Shown: piece by piece, positions 26,308 to 34,428 of the stretch
Layout: every line of letters begins with the position of its first letter
Position numbering within the stretch: the stretch's first letter is position 1
From: Chromatiales bacterium (ex Bugula neritina AB1)
GTDB taxonomy: Bacteria > Pseudomonadota > Gammaproteobacteria > Granulosicoccales > Granulosicoccaceae
Direction of reading: 5' to 3'
Assembly (NCBI GenBank): GCA_001730015.1
Contig: MDLA01000070.1
Span: 1-46,516, forward strand
Length of the DNA: 46,516 nucleotides
Notes under the pieces: generated by a model
Databases searched by the model: none
Seen by the model: the letters and a program-made list of their open reading frames with translations, nothing else
Told to the model about the DNA's origin: nothing
Position numbers and translations under genes: made by a program

Positions 26308-26536
26308 CTCGTTGTCACATAGGGTTTTTTTTGCAGATCCAAAAAAATGCGGGCAGAGCGTAGGGGATGAGTGATCGCAGTGGCGGGCTCATGTTGTGGC
26401 CGGTGGTTGAAATTTTGGATTCCAGCTATTCATTCTATTGGCGATGTAATGTTTCTGTGCGGAATTTTCAGCGCTAATCTCCCCTTATGCTGTAACTATT
26501 CTGAAGCATTATGACGCCAGAAAAATCTCTGAGCCG

Positions 26537-26571
26537 TTATCCACAAAAGCTGTGGATAACTTGGTGGATAA
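26537..26571. promoter_or_regulatory. Cluster of three DnaA boxes
   Basis: TTATCCACA at 26537-26545 and its inverse TGTGGATAA at 26551-26559 are both perfect consensus DnaA boxes, 5 bp apart and convergent. A third, one-mismatch box GGTGGATAA lies at 26563-26571 in the same orientation as the second. No dnaA, dnaN, gidA or rpmH gene is nearby, so this is unlikely to be oriC itself. Possible roles are DnaA titration, DnaA reactivation (DARS-like) or local regulation (inference). Confidence 0.6.
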
Positions 26572-26861
26572 AGTAAGGATAGTCGGCTGGAATGGCGATT
26601 GGACGGGCCTTGAGTACAAATTGGTTGTTTTTTAATCAAATGTAATTAGTGCAATATAAACAATGATTTAGATGTTTTGCGGGATTGGCTGTTCGCGCCG
26701 GGATAAACACCTGCCGGCAATTTATTCAATTCTGGCCAGTGTGTGTATAACCTGATATTTAAAACAGTGCAAAGGCGGCGTCGTCAAGTAATTTTTTAAC
26801 TGATTTTGATGTTTTTTATCATTTTTGACGCTTGAAAATCACTTTGCATTACGATATGGAA

Positions 26862-29800
26862 TCAATGGAAATCTCGCGAGTTGGTTGTCAGGTCTCCTAG
26901 CATCCAGGTGTAGTCTTCTACCGATCGGGCCACCAGATGTACTACTTCTCCCTCACGCTGGGTTATCCCGGCAATTACAACCATTCTTGATCCGATTACT
27001 GCTTTGCGGCAGCGCTCGGTTACTGCCTGCCAGATAATAATATTGGCCAGCCCGGTTTCATCTTCGGTAGTCATGAAAATTACGCCCTTGGCACTGCCCG
27101 GGCGCTGGCGTACTTTTACCAGGCCTGCAATACGTGCGAATTTGCCATCAGTAGCAGTGTCGAGCCATTGCCGGGTGGTGAGAATGCGTTTTTTCGATAA
27201 TTGCTCGCGTAATAATGCCAGCGGGTGGCGTTTTAAAGTGAAACCGACACTCTGGTAGTCGGCCACAATATCTTCGCCTTCGCTAATCAGTGGCAATTGC
27301 TGCAGTGCATCTTTTGACGAGGCGTTTTCGAGTATTCCGGGCAATTGCTCAACCCCGAGCAGATCCCAGTGTGCGTGGTGCCGGTTGCCGCTGATTGACT
27401 CAAGCGCACCTGATGCCGCCAGTGCCTGCTGGTCATGGGTGTTGAGGCGGGTTCGTCGCAGCAGTTCTTCAATTGTGTGATACGGCCCGCCCTGCGTGCG
27501 TTCGTGTAACAGGCGCTCACAGCCATTGAGAGAAAGATTTTTCACTAGCCGCAGTCCTAACCGCACGGCAAACTCGGTTTTATCGGAACTGTTTTTTTTA
27601 TTTTCCGGGCCGATCGCCTGTAGATGATGGTCTCTCCGGCTTTCATTGATATCGAGTTCGCGAACTTCTACTTCGTGGCGTCTGGCGTCGGCAACCAGAT
27701 CGGATGGCGCGTAGAAGCCCATGGGCAGGCTGTTCATGATTGCGCACAGAAAAACCGCAGGCTCGTGGCATTTCAGCCATGCCGAAACATACACCAGTAA
27801 GGCAAAGCTTGCCGCATGGGACTCCGGGAAACCGTATTCACCAAAGCCGCGTATCTGGCGAAACACGGCGTCGGCAAATTCGTCGTCGTAGCCATTGTTG
27901 TTCATGCCAGCCATCAGTTGCTCGCGAAACCGTTCAACAGTTCCTACCCGCCGCCATGCTGCCATCGAGCGTCGCAGTTCATCTGCTTCTCCGGGAGAAA
28001 AACCTGCAGCGACCATGGCAAGTTCCATCACCTGTTCCTGAAATACGGGTACCCCCAGTGTCCGTTTCAGTACCCGCTTTAAAGCCGCATTCGGGTAGGT
28101 GACAGGTTCCAGTCCCTGGCGACGTTTAAGGTAGGGGTTAACCATGCCTCCTTGTATAGGGCCCGGCCGGACAATCGCGACTTCAATCACTAGGTCGTAG
28201 AAGTTGTTGGGTCGCAAGCGTGGCAGCATAGACATTTGCGCACGTGATTCAATTTGAAATACGCCGATGGTGTCGGCCTTTTGAATCATCTTGTAGGTAG
28301 CCGGATCTTCGGATGGAATACTCGCCATGCTGTAGCTGATACCCCTGTGCTCACGCAGCAGGGTAAAGCACTTGCGAATGGCAGTGAGCATGCCGAGCGC
28401 TAGTACATCTACTTTCAGCAGCCCGAGCTCTTCCAGGTCGTCTTTATCCCACTGAATGATGGTGCGATCAGGCATTGCTGCGTTTTCCACCGGAACCAGC
28501 GATGATAAGGGCTGGTGCGAGATGACAAATCCGCCCACGTGCTGTGACAAATGCCGCGGAAAACCCATGATTTGCTCCAGTAGCCAGGCAAAGCGTTTCA
28601 TCAGCGGGCTCTGGGCTGCAAAGCCCATCTCGGCCAGTCGCTCCGGGATGATATCGGTGCCATCCCACCAGGCCATTGATTTTGCCAGCGCATCAATTTG
28701 TTCATCCTGCAGTCCCAGTACCTTGCCGACGTCGCGTATGGCGCTGCGACGGCGATAGCTGATAACCGTTGCTGCAAGCGCTGTACGGTGGCGGCCGTAT
28801 TTGCCATAGATATACTGGATGACTTCCTCACGGCGCTCGTGTTCGAAGTCAACGTCGATATCCGGTGGCTCGTTGCGCTCTTTGGAAATGAAACGCTCAA
28901 ACAGCATGCTCATTCGCATCGGGTCGACTTCGGTAATAGTCAGGCAGAAGCACACAGCTGAATTTGCCGCCGAGCCGCGTCCCTGACACAGAATGTTGTT
29001 TTCGCGTGCAAAGCGCACGATGTCCTGCACAGTCAGAAAGTAATGCTCGTAATTGAGTTCTTCGATCAGGGTCAGCTCACGCTCGATCTGGCGGGTTACA
29101 TCCTCACTGGCACCATCCGGCCAGCGCTTTGCCGCTCCGGTATAGGTAAGGTCACGTAAATAGTTAATCGGTGAAATGCCTTGTGGCACCAGCTCATGCG
29201 GATACTCGTAGTGCAGCTGATCCAGATTGAAATGGCACATCGAGGCAATGCGAGTGCTTTCTTTCAGGCTTGCCGGTGAATACAGCCGAGCCAGTGTTGC
29301 CGGGTGACGCAGGTGCCGTTCGCCATTTGCGTACAACGTGCGACCTGCGTTTTGCAAGGTGCAATTTTCGCGAATACAGGTGACTACATCCTGTAAAGCG
29401 CGGCGCTGCCGGTTGTGCATATGTACGTCGCCACAAGCGACTACCGGCAGATTGTGCTGAAGGGCTAATGCCTCGATGCGTTGTGCGTGGGGATTATCGG
29501 TCTTATTATGTAACAGAGTCAGCGCCAGCCATGCGTGCTCAAAATGCTGCCTGAACCATTGCAGCGTTTGCGCGACAGCACGTTCCGAAGCCAGTCTGGC
29601 AGGAACAAGTATAGCGATGCAGTGTGTTGATTCCAGTTGCTCGATTCTGCCTGGAGCAATAGAGTAATCACCTTTCGGGGCGCTGCGACGGGCATCGGTA
29701 ATCAAGCTGCACAGGCTGGTGTAACCTTCGTGGTTCCGCGCCAGCAGTACAAGCTTGAATCCATGTTCAAGCAATAGCTCGGTGCCGATAATAAGCTGAA

Positions 29801-29987
29801 TACCGGATTTCTTCGCCTGCGTATGGGCGCGCACCACACCGGCCATCGAGCATTCATCGGTTATGGCAATGGCCTGGTAGCCTAGTTCACAGGCGGTTTC
29901 GACCAGTTCTTCAGGGCGCGAGGCGCCACGCAGGAAGGTGAAGTTGGAAACGCAGTGCAATTCAGCGTATTGGGTGTCGTTTTTCAT
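26862..29987 (-). CDS. dnaE2: Error-prone DNA polymerase III alpha-subunit homologue DnaE2 (ImuC)
   Basis: About 1041 aa. An N-terminal PHP domain (about 5-275, e.g. AELHCVSNFTFLRGAS, ITDECSMAGV) is followed by the C-family polymerase core with CQGRGSAANS and the catalytic PPDIDVDFEHERREEV, the helix-hairpin-helix region, and a C-terminal OB fold. Length and the ERNEPPDIDVDF signature identify DnaE2/ImuC rather than replicative DnaE1. The enzyme performs mutagenic translesion synthesis after DNA damage. ATG at 29987 is chosen over a TTG at 29999 because a LexA box overlaps the latter. Its usual partners imuA and imuB are not adjacent. Confidence 0.95.
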   Translation of the reverse strand: MKNDTQYAELHCVSNFTFLRGASRPEELVETACELGYQAIAITDECSMAGVVRAHTQAKKSGIQLIIGTELLLEHGFKLVLLARNHEGYTSLCSLITDARRSAPKGDYSIAPGRIEQLESTHCIAILVPARLASERAVAQTLQWFRQHFEHAWLALTLLHNKTDNPHAQRIEALALQHNLPVVACGDVHMHNRQRRALQDVVTCIRENCTLQNAGRTLYANGERHLRHPATLARLYSPASLKESTRIASMCHFNLDQLHYEYPHELVPQGISPINYLRDLTYTGAAKRWPDGASEDVTRQIERELTLIEELNYEHYFLTVQDIVRFARENNILCQGRGSAANSAVCFCLTITEVDPMRMSMLFERFISKERNEPPDIDVDFEHERREEVIQYIYGKYGRHRTALAATVISYRRRSAIRDVGKVLGLQDEQIDALAKSMAWWDGTDIIPERLAEMGFAAQSPLMKRFAWLLEQIMGFPRHLSQHVGGFVISHQPLSSLVPVENAAMPDRTIIQWDKDDLEELGLLKVDVLALGMLTAIRKCFTLLREHRGISYSMASIPSEDPATYKMIQKADTIGVFQIESRAQMSMLPRLRPNNFYDLVIEVAIVRPGPIQGGMVNPYLKRRQGLEPVTYPNAALKRVLKRTLGVPVFQEQVMELAMVAAGFSPGEADELRRSMAAWRRVGTVERFREQLMAGMNNNGYDDEFADAVFRQIRGFGEYGFPESHAASFALLVYVSAWLKCHEPAVFLCAIMNSLPMGFYAPSDLVADARRHEVEVRELDINESRRDHHLQAIGPENKKNSSDKTEFAVRLGLRLVKNLSLNGCERLLHERTQGGPYHTIEELLRRTRLNTHDQQALAASGALESISGNRHHAHWDLLGVEQLPGILENASSKDALQQLPLISEGEDIVADYQSVGFTLKRHPLALLREQLSKKRILTTRQWLDTATDGKFARIAGLVKVRQRPGSAKGVIFMTTEDETGLANIIIWQAVTERCRKAVIGSRMVVIAGITQREGEVVHLVARSVEDYTWMLGDLTTNSRDFH

Positions 29988-29991
29988 TATG

Positions 29992-30007
29992 CTGTACAAG
30001 TATACAG
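29992..30007. promoter_or_regulatory. LexA (SOS) box of dnaE2
   Basis: CTGTACAAGTATACAG fits the CTGT-N8-ACAG consensus of gammaproteobacterial LexA. It ends four bases before the dnaE2 start codon on the minus strand, so LexA would block both transcription and access to the ribosome site. The extended arms ATGCTGTA and TACAGCAT are perfectly inverted. This gives direct support for damage-inducible expression of dnaE2. Confidence 0.88.
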
Positions 30008-30114
30008 CATATTATGTGGTTGGAAAGTAGCGCGTCGCGTTTTACCATGACAGGGCGATGCATAGGTACAATTGCTGATCAACATTAATGAAGGTGCACA
30101 GGAACTAACAACCT

Positions 30115-31083
30115 ATGGCAATTCTGTCTCTGGGTTACATTGGCATTAGATCGAACAAGCTTACAGACTGGGCGGATTTCTCAACCAGCCAACTGGGTAT
30201 GAGTCAGCTCGATAATGCTGGTAAGAATCTGTCTTTTCGAATGGACAATTACAAACAGCGGTTTGTGGTCATTGATGAACCGGGTAATGCGCTTGGTTTT
30301 CTCGGCTGGGAGGTTGAAAACGCCCAGGACCTGAATACCCTGGCTGCAGCAGTTGAGAGCACCGGAACATCGGTTGAAATTGCCACCCGATCATTGTGTG
30401 ATCGGCGCTTTGTGACGGATATGATTCTGTTCGATGATCCGGACGGCAATCGAATAGAACTATTCTATGGCCCCATGATAGATAAAGATCCATTTCGATC
30501 AGGCCGGCCGATTTCCGGTTTCAAAACTGGCCCCTATGGCATGGGCCATGCCGTTTTACATGCGCGTGATGTCGAAGCCCTGTTGCTTTTTTATCGCGAC
30601 ACGCTGGGCTTTTCTGTCAGTGATTATGGTCTCTCGCCATACCCGATGTACTTTTTTCACGTCAATGGCAGGCACCATAGTTTTGCCGTTATCGGTACCG
30701 GGCAATCCGGTTTTCATCATTTTATGGTTGAGTACAATAACCTTGATGATGTCGGGCAGGGGTACGATATAGCGCAGCTTGCTGACGATAGAATAGCCTA
30801 TACACTGGGGCGGCACACAAACGACTACATGACATCATTCTATGCTAATACGCCGTCGGGTTTTTTTATCGAAAGTGGCTGGGGTGGACGTATCATCGAT
30901 CAAGCGAGCTGGCAGGCGCATGAAACGTTTACCGGCCCGAGTTTCTGGGGGCATGAGCGGCTGCATCTGCCGGAAGAAAAGCGCAAAGTGCTCAGGGATA
31001 TGCGCCTGAAAGCAGCTCAGGACGGGCTGCAGGCACCACCTCTTGTTAATTGTCCGTGGCTCTATAGCCATAGAGTTCTGTGA
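30115..31083 (+). CDS. Type I extradiol dioxygenase-like protein (VOC fold)
   Basis: 322 aa with two vicinal-oxygen-chelate domains. The candidate iron ligands His145 (GMGHAVLHARD), His202 (HHFMVEY) and Glu253 (FFIESGWGG) follow the pattern of 2,3-dihydroxybiphenyl dioxygenase (BphC) and HsaC, which open catechol rings next to the hydroxyls. The active-site His in LGRHTNDYMTSFY is also present. The start is ATG at 30115. A flavoprotein hydroxylase follows 44 bp downstream, making a hydroxylation plus ring-cleavage pair. The actual substrate is not deducible from sequence. Confidence 0.88.
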   Translation: MAILSLGYIGIRSNKLTDWADFSTSQLGMSQLDNAGKNLSFRMDNYKQRFVVIDEPGNALGFLGWEVENAQDLNTLAAAVESTGTSVEIATRSLCDRRFVTDMILFDDPDGNRIELFYGPMIDKDPFRSGRPISGFKTGPYGMGHAVLHARDVEALLLFYRDTLGFSVSDYGLSPYPMYFFHVNGRHHSFAVIGTGQSGFHHFMVEYNNLDDVGQGYDIAQLADDRIAYTLGRHTNDYMTSFYANTPSGFFIESGWGGRIIDQASWQAHETFTGPSFWGHERLHLPEEKRKVLRDMRLKAAQDGLQAPPLVNCPWLYSHRVL

Positions 31084-31127
31084 TTATAGAACGACGCTGT
31101 CAATAGTGAAAAATATCGCGATACCCT

Positions 31128-32657
31128 ATGCCGATTTCTGAACTTCATAGTACTGGTGATCAGGTTGATGTAGTCATTGTGGGCTGCGGTCCGACGGGCG
31201 CTACACTGGCATTGCTGCTTGCACGCTTTGGTGTATCAGCGCTAATACTGGAGCGGGAGGAGGCGATCTACCCGTTGCCGAGGGCAGTCCATTTTGATGA
31301 TCAGATAATGCGTGTGTTTCAATCTCTCGGGGTGGCCGGGCCAATTGCCAGGGCCGCTCGCTATAATCCGGGTATGCGCTTTGTTGATCCGTCCGGTCAT
31401 CTGTTACTCGATTGGCCACGGCCGGCGGGAGTTGGTGAAAACGGCTGGTACACCAGTTACCGGTTTCATCAGCCAGATCTTGAATCAATTCTACGAGAGC
31501 AAATTGATGTAACCCAGGCTGCGAACCTGCTAACTAATGTTGAAGTTACCGGTGTGGAACAGAGTGATTCGCAGGTAAATGTTATCTATAAAAACCGGCA
31601 GACCGGAGCGTTTGCATCAGTAAACGCGAGTTATGTCGTCGGCTGCGATGGCGCACGCTCCACTGTACGTAAGCACATCAACGAAGCCGTAGATGATCTG
31701 GGCTTCAATGAACACTGGCTTGTGGTTGATGTTCTGTTGCATCAGGAGAAACCGGAGTTGGGTGATTTCACGATCCAGCATTGCGGTAGAGACCGGCCGG
31801 CAACTTACGTGAGGTGTCCGGCTGACCGGCGCCGATGGGAGATCTCATTAAAGCCGGAGGACAACGCAGATACCATTGCTCGTGACGATTCCATCTGGAA
31901 GCTGCTGGAGCAATGGCTGTTGCCTCATGAGGCAACAATAGAGAGAAGTGCTGTCTATGAATTCAAATCGCTGGTGTCCAGGCAATGGCGTGATCGACGG
32001 CTATTCATTGCAGGAGATGCGGCTCATTTGACACCGCCGTTTATGGGGCAGGGTATGTGCGCTGGAATTCGCGATGTCTCAAACCTGAGCTGGAAAATAG
32101 CGGCGTGTTGTAATTCTAGCGGATTTTCAAATGATACCCATGAAACGCTGCTCGATAGTTATCAAAGTGAGCGCGTACCGAATGTAAAAGAATATATAGA
32201 AACGGCTATACGTCTGGGTGCGTTAATCAATTCCTGCGATACACAAGAGTCGTTAAAGAGGGCGTTTGGTGGCGGGGAAGATACCGTCCGTATGAAATCT
32301 ATAGTGCCGGGGCTTGGGGTCGGGCTGGCTGCGGGTAATGAGACTTATCGAGGCGACTGGTTTCCGCAGCCGTGTCTGGCCAGTGGTCAGCGGCTCGATG
32401 AGCGAGTCGGTTTGAAAGCGGTGCTTCTTATCACTGCATCATTGCTGGCGGACTACCGGCAACAATACTCGAGCGGTGATGATATCGGACTTGAGATAAT
32501 TATTGCAGACGATGAGCCAGAGATCGTCGCTTTACTGGCCCGGTATGAGGTTGCGGCAGTGCTGGTGCGCCCTGATCGTTATCTGTTGGGCTCGGCCTGT
32601 AAGGGGGGCGAAGTCAAGTTGTTGATTGATGCGGCGAAAAAATTTACGAGCCTTTAA
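31128..32657 (+). CDS. FAD-dependent aromatic hydroxylase (MhpA/PheA-type)
   Basis: 509 aa, group A flavoprotein monooxygenase. It has the FAD-binding IVGCGPTGATLA (about 15-26), the DG motif VGCDGARSTVRK (about 180), and the second FAD site FIAGDAAHLTPPFMGQGM (about 290-305). The closest well-known relative by overall pattern is 3-(3-hydroxyphenyl)propionate hydroxylase MhpA. The preceding gene is an extradiol dioxygenase, so together they could hydroxylate and open an aromatic ring (inference). The start is ATG at 31128, with a weak ribosome site. The TAA stop (32655-32657) lies inside the terminal repeat of the 183-bp element, so the C-terminus abuts a repeat insertion and may have been altered by it. 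Confidence 0.9.
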   Translation: MPISELHSTGDQVDVVIVGCGPTGATLALLLARFGVSALILEREEAIYPLPRAVHFDDQIMRVFQSLGVAGPIARAARYNPGMRFVDPSGHLLLDWPRPAGVGENGWYTSYRFHQPDLESILREQIDVTQAANLLTNVEVTGVEQSDSQVNVIYKNRQTGAFASVNASYVVGCDGARSTVRKHINEAVDDLGFNEHWLVVDVLLHQEKPELGDFTIQHCGRDRPATYVRCPADRRRWEISLKPEDNADTIARDDSIWKLLEQWLLPHEATIERSAVYEFKSLVSRQWRDRRLFIAGDAAHLTPPFMGQGMCAGIRDVSNLSWKIAACCNSSGFSNDTHETLLDSYQSERVPNVKEYIETAIRLGALINSCDTQESLKRAFGGGEDTVRMKSIVPGLGVGLAAGNETYRGDWFPQPCLASGQRLDERVGLKAVLLITASLLADYRQQYSSGDDIGLEIIIADDEPEIVALLARYEVAAVLVRPDRYLLGSACKGGEVKLLIDAAKKFTSL

Positions 32658-32836
32658 CCCGCATTATTCATGGGATTGACGGAATCTCAATTGACCTTTG
32701 ATTCCACAGAGAATTTTTTCTCTTGCAAATATCAGTAAGTATTCGACGCGAGAAGAAAATCCACTGTGAAAACCCTTGCCATGAATAAGTAAGGTCTACG
32801 CGATATCCTCGCCACCCCATGAATAATGCGGGTTAA
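32654..32836. repeat. 183-bp MITE-like element, copy B (inverted relative to copy A)
   Basis: The terminal inverted repeats are perfect over 22 bp when one flanking base is counted (32653-32674 against 32816-32837). The element is the same length as the copy at 19092 and clearly related when read on the opposite strand, including GGGGTGG(T/C)GAG and the TTTGCAAGAGAAAAAA block. It exactly fills the gap between two convergent genes: the hydroxylase stop codon lies in its left end, and the acyltransferase stop begins 3 bp past its right end. Confidence 0.88.
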
Positions 32837-32839
32837 AAG

Positions 32840-34276
32840 CTAACGTGAGTTATCGATGGAATTGACGTCATCCGGATAGCTTGTCTCATTCACCAGGTGA
32901 GCAATTGAATTGGCGTAATAATTTAGTAGTGGCAATTCTTTCGAGTTGATCGAAAGCAACCCCTGAGCCTCTATCAATACATATCTTAACGTCAGCATGC
33001 GAATACCGACCGAAACGCCATAGTCTCTGTCACCGCGGGGTATATAGGCTCGATAGCCGGCATTTTCGAGCAGAGTCAAAAGTTCAAATGCTTTCGCCTT
33101 CAGCTCCAGTTCACTGAATGCCTTTTGCGGGTTGCGACTAACTATGGTCGCAACCACCGCTACCGGCAGAATAGGGATGATCTGCCCGATGCGATGCATC
33201 AGGTCATCTGCAAGTGCAGAAACGTCGGTGAGTGGTGCGGTGCCGCTCGCGTGATGGGTTTCCAGCCATTGCTTGAGAAACACCGGTTTGCCAAAGTTTA
33301 CGCAGGCATAGCCGTTGCGATAGCGCTTTCCGGAAATCGCCTGGGAGATGTTTTTCCAGCCGAAGCCGACCAGTGTTGTTAAGGTGGCAAGTTTGCCGCG
33401 GCGGGGCAGCATGGTGCTGGCACGTAACAGGCTGCGATCCTCCAGGACGCGGTCGTAATTGATACCAACCGGGATAAAAACGATATTGCGCTCCCCGGTT
33501 GGATCAAAGCCTTTGGTAATGTATCCGAGGAGTCCCAGCTTGGCAGCGCCAAGCTTGCCGTCGCGAGTGAGCCTGCCTTCTGGAAAAACCGCTTGCGGTA
33601 CGCCACCATCGGCGGCCATCTGTACATAGGCTTCCAGCACGCGCCGATATAAGGGGTCGCCGGAATTGCGTCGAACAAAATAACCGCCCATCAGACGGAT
33701 CAGTTGCTGCAGCGGCCATACGCGCGCCCATTCTCCGACGGCGTAGGACAGGGCGGTTCGATCAGCCGCGAGATAAGTGGCAACAATGTAGTCCATATTG
33801 CTGCGGTGATTCATAATAAACACCACACTGCTTTTGTCGTCTAATGCCGCTAACCCCTGATCGTCGGCGTAGCCCAGTCGGACCCGGTAAATACTATGAA
33901 CCAGCTTGCGCGCAACCCAGTAGGCGGCTTTGAAATAGAGTAAGGCATTAAACGCAGGAACAATCTCCTGTGCGTACTGGCGTACGCGGGCTTGCAATAC
34001 GTCGCGAGTGACCTGGCGTTCCTCAGCCAGCTGGTCGATTTCGATCATCACTTCAGGGTGATAGCACAGGCGATCGATAAGTACCTCTCGTTTTGTTAGT
34101 TTGAACGATGGAATTTTCAGCGCGAGCCGTGTGTTGACTTCGTCAATAACTTTGTTCGCACGGTGCCGGAAAATCCAGCGCACTGATGGCAGCAGAAAAT
34201 GCTGAAAAAGCCAAAGCAGCGCCAGTAGCATCATCAATACGGCTGCCCACAGCGGTACTTCGATTGTTGTTGTCAC
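32840..34276 (-). CDS. PlsB-like glycerol-phosphate/1-acyl-glycerol-phosphate acyltransferase
   Basis: 478 aa. An N-terminal membrane helix (VLMMLLALLWLFQHFLL) anchors a cytoplasmic acyltransferase domain. Motif I is NHRSNMD (H-x4-D, about residue 155), motif III is FPEGRLTRDG (about 240), and a region with FIPVGINYDR follows. The order matches the PlsB/LPLAT superfamily, which acylates glycerol-3-phosphate or lysophosphatidate in membrane lipid synthesis; half the length of PlsB, it resembles the shorter homologues in many gammaproteobacteria. The C-terminal 130 residues are unassigned. The start is ATG at 34276. It reads towards the 183-bp repeat, so any terminator would lie inside or beyond that element. 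Confidence 0.87.
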   Translation of the reverse strand: MTTTIEVPLWAAVLMMLLALLWLFQHFLLPSVRWIFRHRANKVIDEVNTRLALKIPSFKLTKREVLIDRLCYHPEVMIEIDQLAEERQVTRDVLQARVRQYAQEIVPAFNALLYFKAAYWVARKLVHSIYRVRLGYADDQGLAALDDKSSVVFIMNHRSNMDYIVATYLAADRTALSYAVGEWARVWPLQQLIRLMGGYFVRRNSGDPLYRRVLEAYVQMAADGGVPQAVFPEGRLTRDGKLGAAKLGLLGYITKGFDPTGERNIVFIPVGINYDRVLEDRSLLRASTMLPRRGKLATLTTLVGFGWKNISQAISGKRYRNGYACVNFGKPVFLKQWLETHHASGTAPLTDVSALADDLMHRIGQIIPILPVAVVATIVSRNPQKAFSELELKAKAFELLTLLENAGYRAYIPRGDRDYGVSVGIRMLTLRYVLIEAQGLLSINSKELPLLNYYANSIAHLVNETSYPDDVNSIDNSR

Positions 34277-34428
34277 CAGACGGTTCGGACCTTTGTATTA
34301 ATATAGAAACCATACCATTGTTATCGCGGATATGTCGCGCTCAGTCTTGCTATTGCCCAGTACATTGAAAAGCCCGTGGTGCACGGGACGATGAGTTAGA
34401 CTAACGGTTTCGTCCGGAACTGTCTGGC

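Larger units (their letters stand above)
26239..26861. other. Gene-free region with hairpin and DnaA-box cluster
   Basis: About 620 bp without a credible gene, with AT-rich parts (for example 26620-26830). It holds the 13-bp-stem hairpin at 26279-26307, a T8 run at about 26327, and the DnaA-box group at 26537-26571, each described separately. It lies between the coiled-coil gene and the 3' end of dnaE2. Confidence 0.55.

Noticed and set aside
26239..26861. Chromosomal replication origin
   Set aside because: DnaA boxes and AT-rich sequence are present, but no dnaA, dnaN, gidA/mnmG or rpmH gene flanks the region and only three boxes are seen.
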